From assembly GCF_002192255.1 (NCBI RefSeq), contig NZ_CP021768.1:3800001-3864000 (forward strand): DNA of 64,000 nt, in the 5' to 3' direction. The notes under the pieces were generated by a model. That model saw only the letters and a list, made by a program, of their open reading frames with translations. It did not search any database and was not told the DNA's origin. This document shows, one piece after another, positions 9,187 to 18,424 of this stretch. This DNA comes from Stenotrophomonas sp. WZN-1 (GTDB lineage Bacteria > Pseudomonadota > Gammaproteobacteria > Xanthomonadales > Xanthomonadaceae). Within the stretch, counting starts at the first letter, position 1, and the number at the start of each line of letters is the position of its first letter. A program made the translations under genes and the position numbers.

Positions 9187-10254
9187 TCAGGCAGGATCGG
9201 AAGGAAGGGGGCGTGCGCCAGCCGGGCGCATCGGCGCGGTCGAACCGCGCACCACCAGCTGCGGCACGAAGCCCTGGTTGTGCAGCGGGGCCGGCGCATC
9301 GTCGTAGGCATCGCTGCGCAGTTGTGCGATCAGCAGTCGCGCGGCATGGCGGGCGATGTCTTCGGTGGCCTGCTTGGCGGTGGTCAGCGGCGGCCACGAC
9401 TGGCGCGAGAACGGGCTGTCCTCGAAACCGGCGATGGACAGGTCGTACGGTACGTTCATGCCGGCCGACTTCGCTGCGGCCAGCACGCCGGCGGCGATTT
9501 CGTCGTTGGAACCGAAGATGGCGGTGGGCGGTTCGCGCAGCGCCAGCAGGCGGCGCGCGCCTCGGAAGCCATCGTCGAAGGTGTAGTCGCCCTGCACCAC
9601 CAGGTGCTTGTCCACGGTCATGCCGTAGTCCTTCAGCGCGGCTTCGTAACCGGCATAGCGCTCGCCCGAGGACCGGTGCGAGATGCCGCCCCAGAGGAAG
9701 CCGATGCGCTGGTGGCCCAGCTGGATCAGGTGCTCGGTGATCTCGTAGGCCGCCTCGCGGTCGTCGACGAACACGCAGGCACCGTCAGCCGGATCTTCGG
9801 TGGCCGCAATGATGCGCACCAGCTTGATGCCACGCGCGGTCAACGCCTGGATCAGGTCGCGGCGCTCGGACATCGGTGCGGTCAGCACCAGCCCGGCCAG
9901 GCGCGAACGCTGCACCCAGTCGGCCAGCTCATCGGCCAGCAGCGGAGAGCTGGAATCGCAGGGATGGATCTGCAGGCCGAAGCCGGTCTCGCGGCAGGCA
10001 GCGAGCACGCCGTTCTGCACGCCGATGATGTGGTACGGGTTCGGGTTGTCGTAGACCAGCCCGATCACGAAGGTAGTGCCGCTGCGCAGGTTGCGTGCGG
10101 ACGGATCGGGCTCGTAATCGAGTTCGGCGATCGCACGCAGCACCCGCGCACGGGTGGCTTGCATCACCGAAGGCTCGTTGTTGATCACCCGCGAGACCGT
10201 CTTCAGCGAGACCTTGGCCTTCTCCGCAACGTCCTTGATGGTCGCTCTGCGCAT
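9187..10254 (-). CDS. nagQ: LacI-family repressor of GlcNAc genes
   Basis: A 355-residue LacI-family regulator. The helix-turn-helix is at residues 2-25 (ATIKDVAEKAKVSLKTVSRV, then INNE), followed by the hinge helix around SARNLRSG and a periplasmic-binding-like effector domain (IGLVYDNPNPYHI at its start, GFEDSPFSRQSWPPLTT near its end). The start is at MRRATIKDV; a longer frame exists upstream but adds residues before the canonical N-terminus. In Xanthomonas the orthologue NagQ represses the same gene set. The two operator-like palindromes in the nagP/nagK spacer fit this role. Confidence 0.9.
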   Translation of the reverse strand: MRRATIKDVAEKAKVSLKTVSRVINNEPSVMQATRARVLRAIAELDYEPDPSARNLRSGTTFVIGLVYDNPNPYHIIGVQNGVLAACRETGFGLQIHPCDSSSPLLADELADWVQRSRLAGLVLTAPMSERRDLIQALTARGIKLVRIIAATEDPADGACVFVDDREAAYEITEHLIQLGHQRIGFLWGGISHRSSGERYAGYEAALKDYGMTVDKHLVVQGDYTFDDGFRGARRLLALREPPTAIFGSNDEIAAGVLAAAKSAGMNVPYDLSIAGFEDSPFSRQSWPPLTTAKQATEDIARHAARLLIAQLRSDAYDDAPAPLHNQGFVPQLVVRGSTAPMRPAGARPLPSDPA

Positions 10255-10293
10255 GGGTTTTCCCTGGGGTTGGCTGCCGTCCATCATCGCCGA

Positions 10294-11586
10294 TCAGGCC
10301 TTGTCCTGCGGCAGGCCGGCGCGATGGCCGATCACCGAGTAGAACAGGATGTACAGGTAGCACGGCACCATCAGCAGCACGAACACCAGCTGGAAGTCGA
10401 TGTGCTGCTTGAGCACGGCGAACAGCTGCGGAATGATCGCGCCGCCGGCGATGCCCATCACCAGCAGGGCCGAGCCGGTCTCGGTGAAGCGGCCCAGGCC
10501 GCGGATCGCCAGCGGGAAGATGGCCGGCCACATCATGGCGTTGGCAAAGCCCAGCAGCGCCACGAAGGCCACCGAGACGTAGCCGTGCGTAGCCCAGGCG
10601 CCCAGGCAGAACACCACGCCCATCACTGCCGAAATGGTCAGGTAGCGCGACTGCGAGACCAGGCCGGGGATCGCCAGCAGGCCGACCACGTAGCCGGCCA
10701 ACATCGCCCCCAGCGTCAGCGAGGTGAACATCTTGGTCTGGTCCAGCGGCAAGCCGAAACCGTGGCCGTAGGTGCCGATCGCATCACCGGCCATGACTTC
10801 CACGCCTACGTAGACGAACAGGCACAGCACGCCCAGCCACAGATGCGGGAACTGGAAGATGCTGCGGCGCTCGGCCGTTCCCGGTGCACCTGACGGCGTT
10901 GCATTGGCTTCGGAGGACTTGATCTCCGGCAAAGGCGAGAACAGGACGGCCACCGCCAGCACCACCAGCAGCGCGGCCATCGCCAGGTACGGCGCATGGA
11001 TCTTGGCGGCGAATTCGTTCAACAACTGCGCCTTGGTGGCTTCATCCGCAGCGGCCACCGTGGCCGAGAGATCACCGATGCCATGCAGCACCAAGGTGCC
11101 GATCAGCACCGGCGCCAGGATGCCGGCGATCTTGTTGCAGATGCCCATCAGCGCGATGCGGCGTGCCGCCGTCTCGATCGGGCCGAGGATGGAGATGTAG
11201 GGGTTGATCGCGGTCTGCAGCAGGGCCAGGCCGCTGCCGATCACGAACAGGCCGCCGAGCGCGCCCGGGTACCAGCGCTGGGTGGCGAACTCACCGAACA
11301 ACGCAGCACCACCGGCCATCACCAGCAGGCTCAGGCTCAGGCCCTTCTTCATGCCGGTGCGGCGCAGGATCCATGAGGCCGGCAGGGCGAGGAAGAAGTA
11401 GGACAGGTAGAACACCATCAGCACCAGGAAGGCACCGACCTCGCTGAGTTCGAAGGCGAGCTTGACGAAGGTGATCAGCGGGCCGTTGAGCCAGGTGAAG
11501 AAGCCGATCAGGAAGAACAACACGCCAACGATGGCGATGGAGGTGGCCACGTTCGGGCGCGCGCTTGCAGCGGGGACGGCGGACAT
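10294..11586 (-). CDS. nagP: N-acetylglucosamine transporter NagP (MFS, FGHS type)
   Basis: A 430-residue inner-membrane sugar/H+ symporter of the fucose-glucose-galactose permease branch of the MFS, with about 12 hydrophobic segments. Visible family motifs are FFTWLNGPLITFVK in helix 1, ALLQTAINPYISILGP in the middle and NAMMWPAIFPLAIRGLG in the C-terminal half. The start at MSAVPAASARP is preceded by an AGGAG-type ribosome site about 8 bases away. It is the first gene of the nagPQBAX operon, 39 bases before nagQ. It is expected to import GlcNAc without phosphorylation, which fits a kinase being encoded opposite. Confidence 0.92.
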   Translation of the reverse strand: MSAVPAASARPNVATSIAIVGVLFFLIGFFTWLNGPLITFVKLAFELSEVGAFLVLMVFYLSYFFLALPASWILRRTGMKKGLSLSLLVMAGGAALFGEFATQRWYPGALGGLFVIGSGLALLQTAINPYISILGPIETAARRIALMGICNKIAGILAPVLIGTLVLHGIGDLSATVAAADEATKAQLLNEFAAKIHAPYLAMAALLVVLAVAVLFSPLPEIKSSEANATPSGAPGTAERRSIFQFPHLWLGVLCLFVYVGVEVMAGDAIGTYGHGFGLPLDQTKMFTSLTLGAMLAGYVVGLLAIPGLVSQSRYLTISAVMGVVFCLGAWATHGYVSVAFVALLGFANAMMWPAIFPLAIRGLGRFTETGSALLVMGIAGGAIIPQLFAVLKQHIDFQLVFVLLMVPCYLYILFYSVIGHRAGLPQDKA

Positions 11587-11640
11587 CAGGAGGGCTCCTG
11601 CGGCGACGGCCGCAGAACGCGGCGTCGGAGAGTGGCTGGG

Positions 11641-11653
11641 AACAACGTTGTCA
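11641..11653. promoter_or_regulatory. Putative NagQ operator near nagP
   Basis: Ten-base palindrome ACAACGTTGT at 11642-11651, with right half GTTGTCA matching the site near nagK. It lies about 55 bases before the nagP ATG, where a repressor would block the leftward promoter. Assignment to NagQ rests on the CG-centred LacI-type palindrome and position. Confidence 0.65.
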
Positions 11654-11815
11654 CATTCTTTCGGTGGACAACCGCGGTTTGTCAACTTCCATGCACGCCG
11701 CCTTCAAGCTCGTGCTGCACTGCGCAAGCCGACTGCAGTGCTCCGCGCTGAATGCGCGGCAGGCCTAGAGCCCCATGCAGCAACGGTTCCCACGTGAAAC
11801 CCGCACTCACGTCAT

Positions 11816-11827
11816 GTAAACGTTTAC
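11816..11827. promoter_or_regulatory. Perfect LacI-type palindrome GTAAACGTTTAC
   Basis: A perfect 12 bp CG-centred palindrome roughly midway in the nagP/nagK spacer. It differs from the two GTTGTCA-type sites, so it could bind a second LacI-family protein or be a distinct NagQ contact. The binding protein is unknown. Confidence 0.5.
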
Positions 11828-11876
11828 TGCCTGCCGCATTCGTTGCGGCGCAGCAACGAAAGTGTCACGAACTCGT

Positions 11877-11890
11877 TGACATCGTTGTCA
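11877..11890. promoter_or_regulatory. Putative NagQ operator near nagK
   Basis: TGACATCGTTGTCA is a 14 bp palindrome with one mismatched pair, sharing the GTTGTCA half-site with the one beside nagP. It lies about 73 bases before the nagK GTG start, which suits repression of the rightward arm. Confidence 0.65.
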
Positions 11891-11962
11891 GCAGGGTTAC
11901 AGACTCCGCCCCAATCGCCGCCCCCGATCCCGGGGCCGGCCCCACCTGAAGCAGGAGCCCGC

Positions 11963-12979
11963 GTGACCGCCAGCCACCCCGCCCCGGCCCATGTCCTGTC
12001 CCGCGTCGCGCCCTCGTTCCTGGCCGCGGACGTCGGTGGCACCCATGTGCGCGTGGCCCGGGTCCAGGCCAGCGGTGATGCCGCCCACCCGGTGCAGGTG
12101 CTGGAGTACCGCAAGTACCGCAATGCCGACCACGCCGGCCTCAGCGCGATCCTGTCCGACTTCCTCGGCGAAGGCCCGCGGCCCACGCATTGCGTGGTCG
12201 CCAGCGCCGGCTATGCCCGCGAGGACGGCACGGTGATCACCGCCAACCTGCCGTGGCCGCTGTCGGCGCGCCAGGTCGAAGCGGACGTCGGCCTGCAGCG
12301 GGTCTACATCGTCAACGACTTCGAAGCGGTGGCCTATGCCGCCGCGCAGGTGGACGCCAGCGGCGTGCTGCACCTGTGCGGGCCGGACACCGCCGCGCGT
12401 GGCCCGACCCTGGTGGTCGGCCCCGGCACCGGCCTCGGCGCCGCGCTGTGGATCCCCACCGCGCATGGTCCGGTGGTCCTGCCGACCGAAGCCGGCCAGC
12501 CGACCCTGGCCGCCAGCACCGAACTTGAAATGGCCATCGTCCGCCACATGCAGCGCGACCGCGCCCACGTGTCGATCGAACATGCGATCTCCGGCCCGGG
12601 CCTGATGAACCTGTACCGCGCGGTGTGCGCACTGCAGGGGCAGGCACCGACCCTGGCCAGTCCCGATGCGGTCACCGCCGCCGCCATGGCCGACGCCGAT
12701 GCGCATGCACGCCAGGCGCTGGATGTGTTCTGCGGCCTGCTCGGCAGCACCGTCGGCGACATGGCGCTGTTCTACGGCGCCCATGGTGGCGTCTACCTGG
12801 CCGGCGGCATCCTGCCGCAGATCCGCGAATACCTGCACGCCAGCACCTTCGTCGAACGCTACCTGCAGAAGGGGCCGATGGGCGAAGCGCTGGCACGCAT
12901 CCCGGTGAAGGTCGTCGAGCACGGCCAGCTGGGCGTGGTCGGCGCTGCCAGCTGGTACCTGCAGCAGTCGGCCGCCTGA
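11963..12979 (+). CDS. nagK: Glucokinase-family GlcNAc kinase
   Basis: A 338-residue kinase of the bacterial glucokinase (Glk) family. The phosphate-1 loop is FLAADVGGTHVRVARV near residue 19. Further motifs are IVNDFEAVAYA (catalytic Asp), VVGPGTGLGAA and a C-terminal GGVYLAGGILPQI. A GTG start preceded by CAGGAG 5 bases away gives the family N-terminus; an upstream ATG would add about 40 proline-rich residues. In xanthomonad nag loci the equivalent gene supplies GlcNAc-6-phosphate, which is the substrate nagA needs. It is the first gene of the rightward arm, diverging from nagP. Confidence 0.85.
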   Translation: MTASHPAPAHVLSRVAPSFLAADVGGTHVRVARVQASGDAAHPVQVLEYRKYRNADHAGLSAILSDFLGEGPRPTHCVVASAGYAREDGTVITANLPWPLSARQVEADVGLQRVYIVNDFEAVAYAAAQVDASGVLHLCGPDTAARGPTLVVGPGTGLGAALWIPTAHGPVVLPTEAGQPTLAASTELEMAIVRHMQRDRAHVSIEHAISGPGLMNLYRAVCALQGQAPTLASPDAVTAAAMADADAHARQALDVFCGLLGSTVGDMALFYGAHGGVYLAGGILPQIREYLHASTFVERYLQKGPMGEALARIPVKVVEHGQLGVVGAASWYLQQSAA

Positions 12980-13122
12980 CACCGCAACAGGCTTCAACGC
13001 AATCGCAGCACGCTGTACGTGGCACGCCAACGCACGGGACTTCGCCGCCGCCCCGCGCATGTCATCGCAACCGCAACCGAACACCGCCGCCGGCATCCAA
13101 TCGAGTGATGAGGAGAGACATC

Positions 13123-15786
13123 ATGAACACCCGCAAGACCCTGCTTTCGGCCGCCATCGTCAGCTGCATCGCCTTCAGTGCGCACGCGCAGCAGGCCGCC
13201 CCGACCGCCACCGACCTGGACACCGTGACTGTCACGGGCATCCGCGGTTCGATGGAAAAGTCGCTGGACACCAAGCGCGAAGCCAATGCGCGCGTGGAAG
13301 TGGTCACCGCCGAAGACGTGGGCAAGCTGCCGGCGCACAACGTCGCCGACACCCTGCAGCGCCTGCCGGGCGTGAACATCAGCTCGTCCAGCGCCGATGA
13401 AGGCGGCTTCGACGAAGCCGACCGTGTCAGCCTGCGCGGCACCAGCCCGAGCCTGACCCAGACCCTGATCAACGGCCACACCGTCGGCTCGGCCGACTGG
13501 TTCGTGCTCAGCCAGGGCAACAACGTCGGCCGCAGCGTCAGCTACTCGCTGCTGCCGTCGGAACTGGTCAGCTCGGTGGAAGTGAACAAGTCCTCGCAGG
13601 CCAAGCTGCAGGACGGCGGCACCACCGGTACCGTCAACATCATCACCCGCAAGCCGCTGGAATTCTCCAAGCCGTTCACCGCAGAAGGCTCGATCGGCAT
13701 GGTGCGTTCGGACCAGGCCAAGTCGAACGACCCGCAGTACTCGGCACTGTTCAACTACAAGAACGACGAAGGCACCTTCGGTGTGATGGTGCAGGGCTTC
13801 AGCCAGAAGCGCGAGCTGCGCCGTGAAGCGCAGGAAATCCCGGGCGGCTTCTTCAAGATCGGCGCGGACGATCCGGTTGCCAGGACCAATCCGGACCTCA
13901 TCGGCGTCAACGTTCCGGGCCTGCTGGGTTCGACCCTGTTCGAACAGACCCGTGAGCGCAAGGGTGGCCTGGTCTCGCTGCAGTTCAAGCCGATGGACAG
14001 CCTGACCCTTGGCCTGAACGGTTTCAGCTCCGAGCTGAAGGCGAACAACTACAACCGCAACTTCATGATGTTCGGCAACAGCTTCGCCAAGTCACAGGCG
14101 CCGGATCCGGGCTACGTGGTCAAGGATGGCGTGCTGACCAACGCCACCTATGCAGGCGTGCCGGGCACCAACTACGCGGTGTACGACATGATCTACCGCG
14201 AGTCGAAGGCCAAGTCGAGCTACGTCACCTTCGATGCCGACTGGCAGATCAACGACAACCTGACCGCCAAGTTCCAGGCCGGCAGCACCAAGGGCACCGG
14301 CGAGACGCCGCGCCAGTACATTGCCGAAGTGACCCTGGCCGGCGGCGGTGGCGCCAGCTGGGCCACCCACGGCAACGGCTCGCCGATCGACTGGAATGTC
14401 GGCGGCGATATCTCGCCCAACGGCGTGACCAGCTTCGGCACCTGGGGCAACCAGCAGGTCACGGCTGAAGACAAGGAGAAGTGGGCCACGCTCGACTTCA
14501 ACCAGTACTTCAACGATGGCGGCGTGCTGAGCTCGATCGACTTCGGCCTGCGTTTCGCCGACCACAAGCGCGAAGCGCTGTCGCCGGAAGGTGCAACCCC
14601 GGGTGACATCTGGAGCGCGCTGAAGAACGGTGCGACGGCCAACTATCCCAACGGCTTTGCCGGTGACATCGGCGGCACCTTCCCGCGCAACCTCTGGTAC
14701 TTCACCCCGGGCGCGCTGAAGGACGCGGTGACCAACAACTCCACCTGGCTGGCCGGCAATGATGGCCCGACCGGTCGCCACAACTACGGCGCCGAGTGGA
14801 AGGTGAAGGAAAAGAACTTCGCCGGCTACGTGCAGGCCAACTTCCGCGGCGACTGGTGGAGCGGCAACGTCGGCCTGCGCTACGTCAACATCAAGCAGGA
14901 CATCGATACCTACAACGCCGTCAGCAAGGCCGCCGACGCCGACGTCAGCAGCCTGTTCGGCATGTGGGAGCGCCTGGCCTTCCAGAACAAGCGCAACCGT
15001 GTGCTGCCCAGCGCCAACATCAAGTTCGATCTGGACGACTCGCTGGTGCTTCGCGTCGCCGCCTCGCAGACCCAGACCCTGCCGGACTACTCGGCACTGG
15101 GTGCCTCCTCGTACGGTTCGGACCTGAACCGCACCGGCGGCGGTGGCAATCCGAACCTCAAGCCGACCCTGTCGACCAACCTGGATGCCAACCTGGAGTG
15201 GTACTTCATGCCGCGCGGCCTGCTGTCGGTGGGCGCGTACCACATGAACCTGAAGGACTACATCGCCTTCGACGTGGTCTCGCGCCAGCTGTACAGCGAA
15301 CTGACCAACCAGCTTGAGACCTACCAGATCTCCACCCCGATCAATGCCGACGGCAAGGTCACCGGCGTGGAAGTGGCCTACGAACAGCCGATCGGCGAGT
15401 ACTTCGGCGTCAATGCCAACTACACCTACGCCAACGGCACCACCTCGCACACCTGGTCGGACGGCTCCCACAACCTGCTGGGCACCTCGAAGAACACCTA
15501 CAACGTGGGTGCCTACTTCGAGAACGAGCGCTTTGGCGCCCGCGTCAGCTATACCCGCCGTTCCTCGTTCCTGATCAGCCTGTCGGGCACCAACCCGTAC
15601 TACCAGGATGACTTCGGCACGCTGTCGGCTTCGCTGAGCTACAAGGCCACCGACTGGCTGAGCATCACCCTGGACGGCCTGAACCTCAACAACCCGACCT
15701 ACAAGTACTACCAGACCGCGGCCATCCCGACCTCGTTCTACAGCAACGGCCGCCAGTACTACCTCAACTTCCGCTTCAAGTACTGA
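13123..15786 (+). CDS. TonB-dependent receptor for chitooligosaccharides/GlcNAc
   Basis: An 887-residue outer-membrane receptor. It has a signal peptide (residues 1-23, ending AHAQ), a TonB-box-like stretch LDTVTVTGIRGSMEKS, a plug domain (VVTAEDVGKLPAHNVADTLQ and following) and a 22-strand barrel ending in FRFKY with the terminal aromatic residue. The start ATG has AGGAGAGA about 5 bases upstream. It belongs to the large xanthomonad receptor type used for carbohydrates. Its substrate is inferred from its place between nagK and a GH20 hexosaminidase. It ends at an intrinsic terminator. Confidence 0.88.
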   Translation: MNTRKTLLSAAIVSCIAFSAHAQQAAPTATDLDTVTVTGIRGSMEKSLDTKREANARVEVVTAEDVGKLPAHNVADTLQRLPGVNISSSSADEGGFDEADRVSLRGTSPSLTQTLINGHTVGSADWFVLSQGNNVGRSVSYSLLPSELVSSVEVNKSSQAKLQDGGTTGTVNIITRKPLEFSKPFTAEGSIGMVRSDQAKSNDPQYSALFNYKNDEGTFGVMVQGFSQKRELRREAQEIPGGFFKIGADDPVARTNPDLIGVNVPGLLGSTLFEQTRERKGGLVSLQFKPMDSLTLGLNGFSSELKANNYNRNFMMFGNSFAKSQAPDPGYVVKDGVLTNATYAGVPGTNYAVYDMIYRESKAKSSYVTFDADWQINDNLTAKFQAGSTKGTGETPRQYIAEVTLAGGGGASWATHGNGSPIDWNVGGDISPNGVTSFGTWGNQQVTAEDKEKWATLDFNQYFNDGGVLSSIDFGLRFADHKREALSPEGATPGDIWSALKNGATANYPNGFAGDIGGTFPRNLWYFTPGALKDAVTNNSTWLAGNDGPTGRHNYGAEWKVKEKNFAGYVQANFRGDWWSGNVGLRYVNIKQDIDTYNAVSKAADADVSSLFGMWERLAFQNKRNRVLPSANIKFDLDDSLVLRVAASQTQTLPDYSALGASSYGSDLNRTGGGGNPNLKPTLSTNLDANLEWYFMPRGLLSVGAYHMNLKDYIAFDVVSRQLYSELTNQLETYQISTPINADGKVTGVEVAYEQPIGEYFGVNANYTYANGTTSHTWSDGSHNLLGTSKNTYNVGAYFENERFGARVSYTRRSSFLISLSGTNPYYQDDFGTLSASLSYKATDWLSITLDGLNLNNPTYKYYQTAAIPTSFYSNGRQYYLNFRFKY

Positions 15787-15820
15787 TCCAGCGGCGGCAA
15801 CATCGCCGAGTCGTGCACGC

Positions 15821-15856
15821 ACGCCGGGCCTGGGTCATTCCGGGCCCGGCGTTTTT
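15821..15856 (+). terminator. Intrinsic terminator after the TonB-dependent receptor
   Basis: Perfect 10 bp arms ACGCCGGGCC (15821-15830) and GGCCCGGCGT (15843-15852) run into a five-T tract. This should end or attenuate transcription between the receptor and the hexosaminidase. Confidence 0.85.
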
Positions 15857-15897
15857 CATGTATAGCGTTCATCGCACCGTTCCAAGGAGTCGTTCCG

Positions 15898-18255
15898 ATG
15901 GTCAAGCCTTCCCGCGCCCGGATGCGCAGCGCACTGCTGCTGGGCAGCCTGCTCGCGATGTTGCCGGCACTGCCGGTAGTCGCCGCCGATCCCACGCCTG
16001 CTGCTGAAGCACCCGGCCCGCAGCTGCGGGCCGGCAGCCTGATGCTGATTCCGGCCCCGGCCACGGTGCAGCGCGGTCAGGGCAGCGGCATCACCGTGCG
16101 CACTGATACCGTGCTGCACGCCGAAGGCGAGGCTGCGCAACGGGTCGCCACCCAGTTCGCCGACCTGCTGGCCCGCAGTGGCGGCCCGCGCCTTTCGCTG
16201 GCCGAGGGCAAGGCGGCTACCCGCAGTGGCGGCATCCGCTTCCAGATTGTGCCCACCTTCCGCGACAGCGGCGAAAGCTACACGCTGGAAAGCACCGCGC
16301 AGGGCGTGCTGGTGCAGGCCGGCAACGAAACCGGCCTGTTCTATGGCGCGACCACGCTCGCCCAGCTCGCTACCGGCGGCAGCAACGGCGTGCTGCCAGC
16401 GGTGCAGATCCAGGATGCGCCGCGCTTCAGCTGGCGCGGTTTCATGCTCGACTCTGCACGGCATTTCCAGAGCCTGGACGAGATCAAGCGCGTGCTCGAC
16501 GCAATGGCTGCGCACAAGCTCAACACCTTCCATTGGCACCTGACCGATGACCAGGGCTGGCGCATGGAGATCAAGCGCTACCCGAAGCTGACCGACGTGG
16601 GCAGCTGCCGCCTGCCGGCCGGTGACGGTGGCATCGATCCGGTCACTGGCAAGGAGCATCCGTACTGCGGCTTCTACACGCAGGACCAGATCCGCGAAGT
16701 GATCGCCTATGCCGCGAAGCTGCATATCCAGGTGATTCCGGAAATCGATGTGCCCGGCCATGCCACCGCTGCGATTGCCGCGTACCCGGAACTGGGTTCG
16801 ATCAACACCCCGCTGAAGCCGATCAGCGAATGGGGCGTGTTCCCGAACCTGTTCAACGTGGAAGACAGCACCGTCACCTTCCTGGAGAACGTGCTGGAGG
16901 AAGTGATCGAACTGTTCCCGGCCAGGTATGTGCACGTGGGCGGCGACGAGGCAGTCAAGGACCAGTGGGAAGCCTCCAGGCAGGTGCAGCAGCGCATGCG
17001 TGCACTGGGCATCAAGGATGAGATGGCCATGCAGAGCCACATCATCAAGCGCCTGGAGACGTTCCTGGAGGAACACGACCGACGCCTGATCGGCTGGGAT
17101 GAGATCCTCGAAGGCGGTCTGCCGCCGCAGGCCACGGTGATGTCGTGGCAGGGCACCGAAGGCGGCCTGGCTGCGGCCAGTGCCGGGCATGACGTGATCA
17201 TGTCGCCGGTCGGCTACCTGTACCTGGACTACCTGCAGACGGCGTCGCCGAACGAACCGCCGGGCCGCCCGACCCAGGTCAACCTCGGCAAGCTCTACAA
17301 CTTCGAGCCGGTGCCGGCCGAACTGGACGCAGACAAGCGCGGGCACATCCTCGGCCTGCAGGCCAACATGTTCACCGAACACACGCGCAGCTACGCACGC
17401 CTGCAGCACAACCTGTTCCCGCGCCTGGCCGCCGTGGCCGAGACCGGCTGGAGCACGCCGGAACATCGCGATTTCCGCGATTTCCTCGCACGCCTGCCGG
17501 CACAGCTGCAGCGCTACCGTGCCTGGGGCTTGGCCTATGCGCAGACCCCGTTCGAAGTAGGCGTGGACTACACCGACAACCGCGCGGACAACACGGTGAC
17601 GATGTCGCTGGCCAATCCACTGGGTTATGAAGTGCGCTACAGCACCGATGGCCAGCCGGTGACCGCGCAGTCGCCGCTGTACCGTCAACCGCTGACCGAA
17701 ACGCTGCCCGCCACCGTGCAGGCCGCCGCGTTCTACCAGGGCCAGATGCTGGCCGCGAAGCCGACGGCCGCAGACTTCACCGCGCAGTCGTTGCTCAGCC
17801 GCCGCAGCGATGAGCTGCTCAGCTGCGTAGGCAAGAAGGGGCTGGTGCTGCGCCTGGAAGACGATGGCCCGCGCGAAGGCCCCCGTGCGGTGTTCAACGT
17901 GGACATCTTCCAGCCGTGCTGGCGCTGGCCGCAAGCGCAGCTGGACGGCATCGGCAGCGTGGAAGTGCGTGCGGGCCGCATTCCGTACTACTTCCAGCTG
18001 GCCCATGACGAACCCAAGCGTCGCTTCGAGAAGGCCAAGCGCGCGCATGGCGAGATGCTGGTGCGTCGCGGCGATTGCAGCGGCAAGGTGCTCGCTGAGG
18101 TACCGCTGCCGGCCACGCCGGATGCCGATGGCTTCGTGACCCTGCGTGCAGCGTTGCCGAAGGGTACACAGGGTACCGGTGACCTGTGCATCAACTTCAC
18201 CGGCGACACGCGCCCGGCGATGTGGGTGCTGGATGAGGTCACGCTGGGGAAATGA
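15898..18255 (+). CDS. hex: GH20 beta-N-acetylhexosaminidase
   Basis: A 785-residue exported hexosaminidase that removes terminal GlcNAc from chitooligosaccharides. It has an N-terminal signal peptide (ending about residue 30, VVAAD), a small GH20b domain, then the catalytic TIM barrel from about residue 175 (FSWRGFMLDSARHF, NTFHWHLTDDQGWR). The catalytic Asp-Glu pair is in HVGGDEA near residue 349. WDEILEGG and a late W-containing barrel strand follow, then a C-terminal beta domain. AAGGAG lies about 10 bases before the ATG. Its activity would feed the receptor, NagP and NagK encoded beside it. The terminator upstream suggests partly separate control. Confidence 0.93.
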   Translation: MVKPSRARMRSALLLGSLLAMLPALPVVAADPTPAAEAPGPQLRAGSLMLIPAPATVQRGQGSGITVRTDTVLHAEGEAAQRVATQFADLLARSGGPRLSLAEGKAATRSGGIRFQIVPTFRDSGESYTLESTAQGVLVQAGNETGLFYGATTLAQLATGGSNGVLPAVQIQDAPRFSWRGFMLDSARHFQSLDEIKRVLDAMAAHKLNTFHWHLTDDQGWRMEIKRYPKLTDVGSCRLPAGDGGIDPVTGKEHPYCGFYTQDQIREVIAYAAKLHIQVIPEIDVPGHATAAIAAYPELGSINTPLKPISEWGVFPNLFNVEDSTVTFLENVLEEVIELFPARYVHVGGDEAVKDQWEASRQVQQRMRALGIKDEMAMQSHIIKRLETFLEEHDRRLIGWDEILEGGLPPQATVMSWQGTEGGLAAASAGHDVIMSPVGYLYLDYLQTASPNEPPGRPTQVNLGKLYNFEPVPAELDADKRGHILGLQANMFTEHTRSYARLQHNLFPRLAAVAETGWSTPEHRDFRDFLARLPAQLQRYRAWGLAYAQTPFEVGVDYTDNRADNTVTMSLANPLGYEVRYSTDGQPVTAQSPLYRQPLTETLPATVQAAAFYQGQMLAAKPTAADFTAQSLLSRRSDELLSCVGKKGLVLRLEDDGPREGPRAVFNVDIFQPCWRWPQAQLDGIGSVEVRAGRIPYYFQLAHDEPKRRFEKAKRAHGEMLVRRGDCSGKVLAEVPLPATPDADGFVTLRAALPKGTQGTGDLCINFTGDTRPAMWVLDEVTLGK

Positions 18256-18275
18256 CGGCAGGTCTGCCCTGCTGG

Positions 18276-18420
18276 GTGCCGACCCTGGTCGGCACCTCGG
18301 GCAGTTCATCCACGCGCGGCGTGGATCTACTGAGATTCCATCCACGCGCGGCGTGGATCTACTGAGATTCCATCCACGCGCGGCGTGGATCTACCGGTAG
18401 GTGCCAACCTTGGTTGGCAC
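18276..18420. repeat. SMAG/REP cluster of five palindromes, three in tandem
   Basis: GTGCCGACC...GGTCGGCAC at 18276-18295, three identical ATCCACGC-GCG-GCGTGGAT-CTAC units at 18308-18330, 18340-18362 and 18372-18394 (exact 32 bp period), then GTAG-GTGCCAACC...GGTTGGCAC at 18397-18420. They fill the convergent gap between hex and the VanZ-like gene and could serve both as 3'-end protection. Confidence 0.9.
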
Positions 18421-18424
18421 GCCT

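Noticed and set aside
15856..18345. A minus-strand open frame of 829 codons opposite the GH20 gene
   Set aside because: Antisense of a clear hexosaminidase with a ribosome site and catalytic DE pair.
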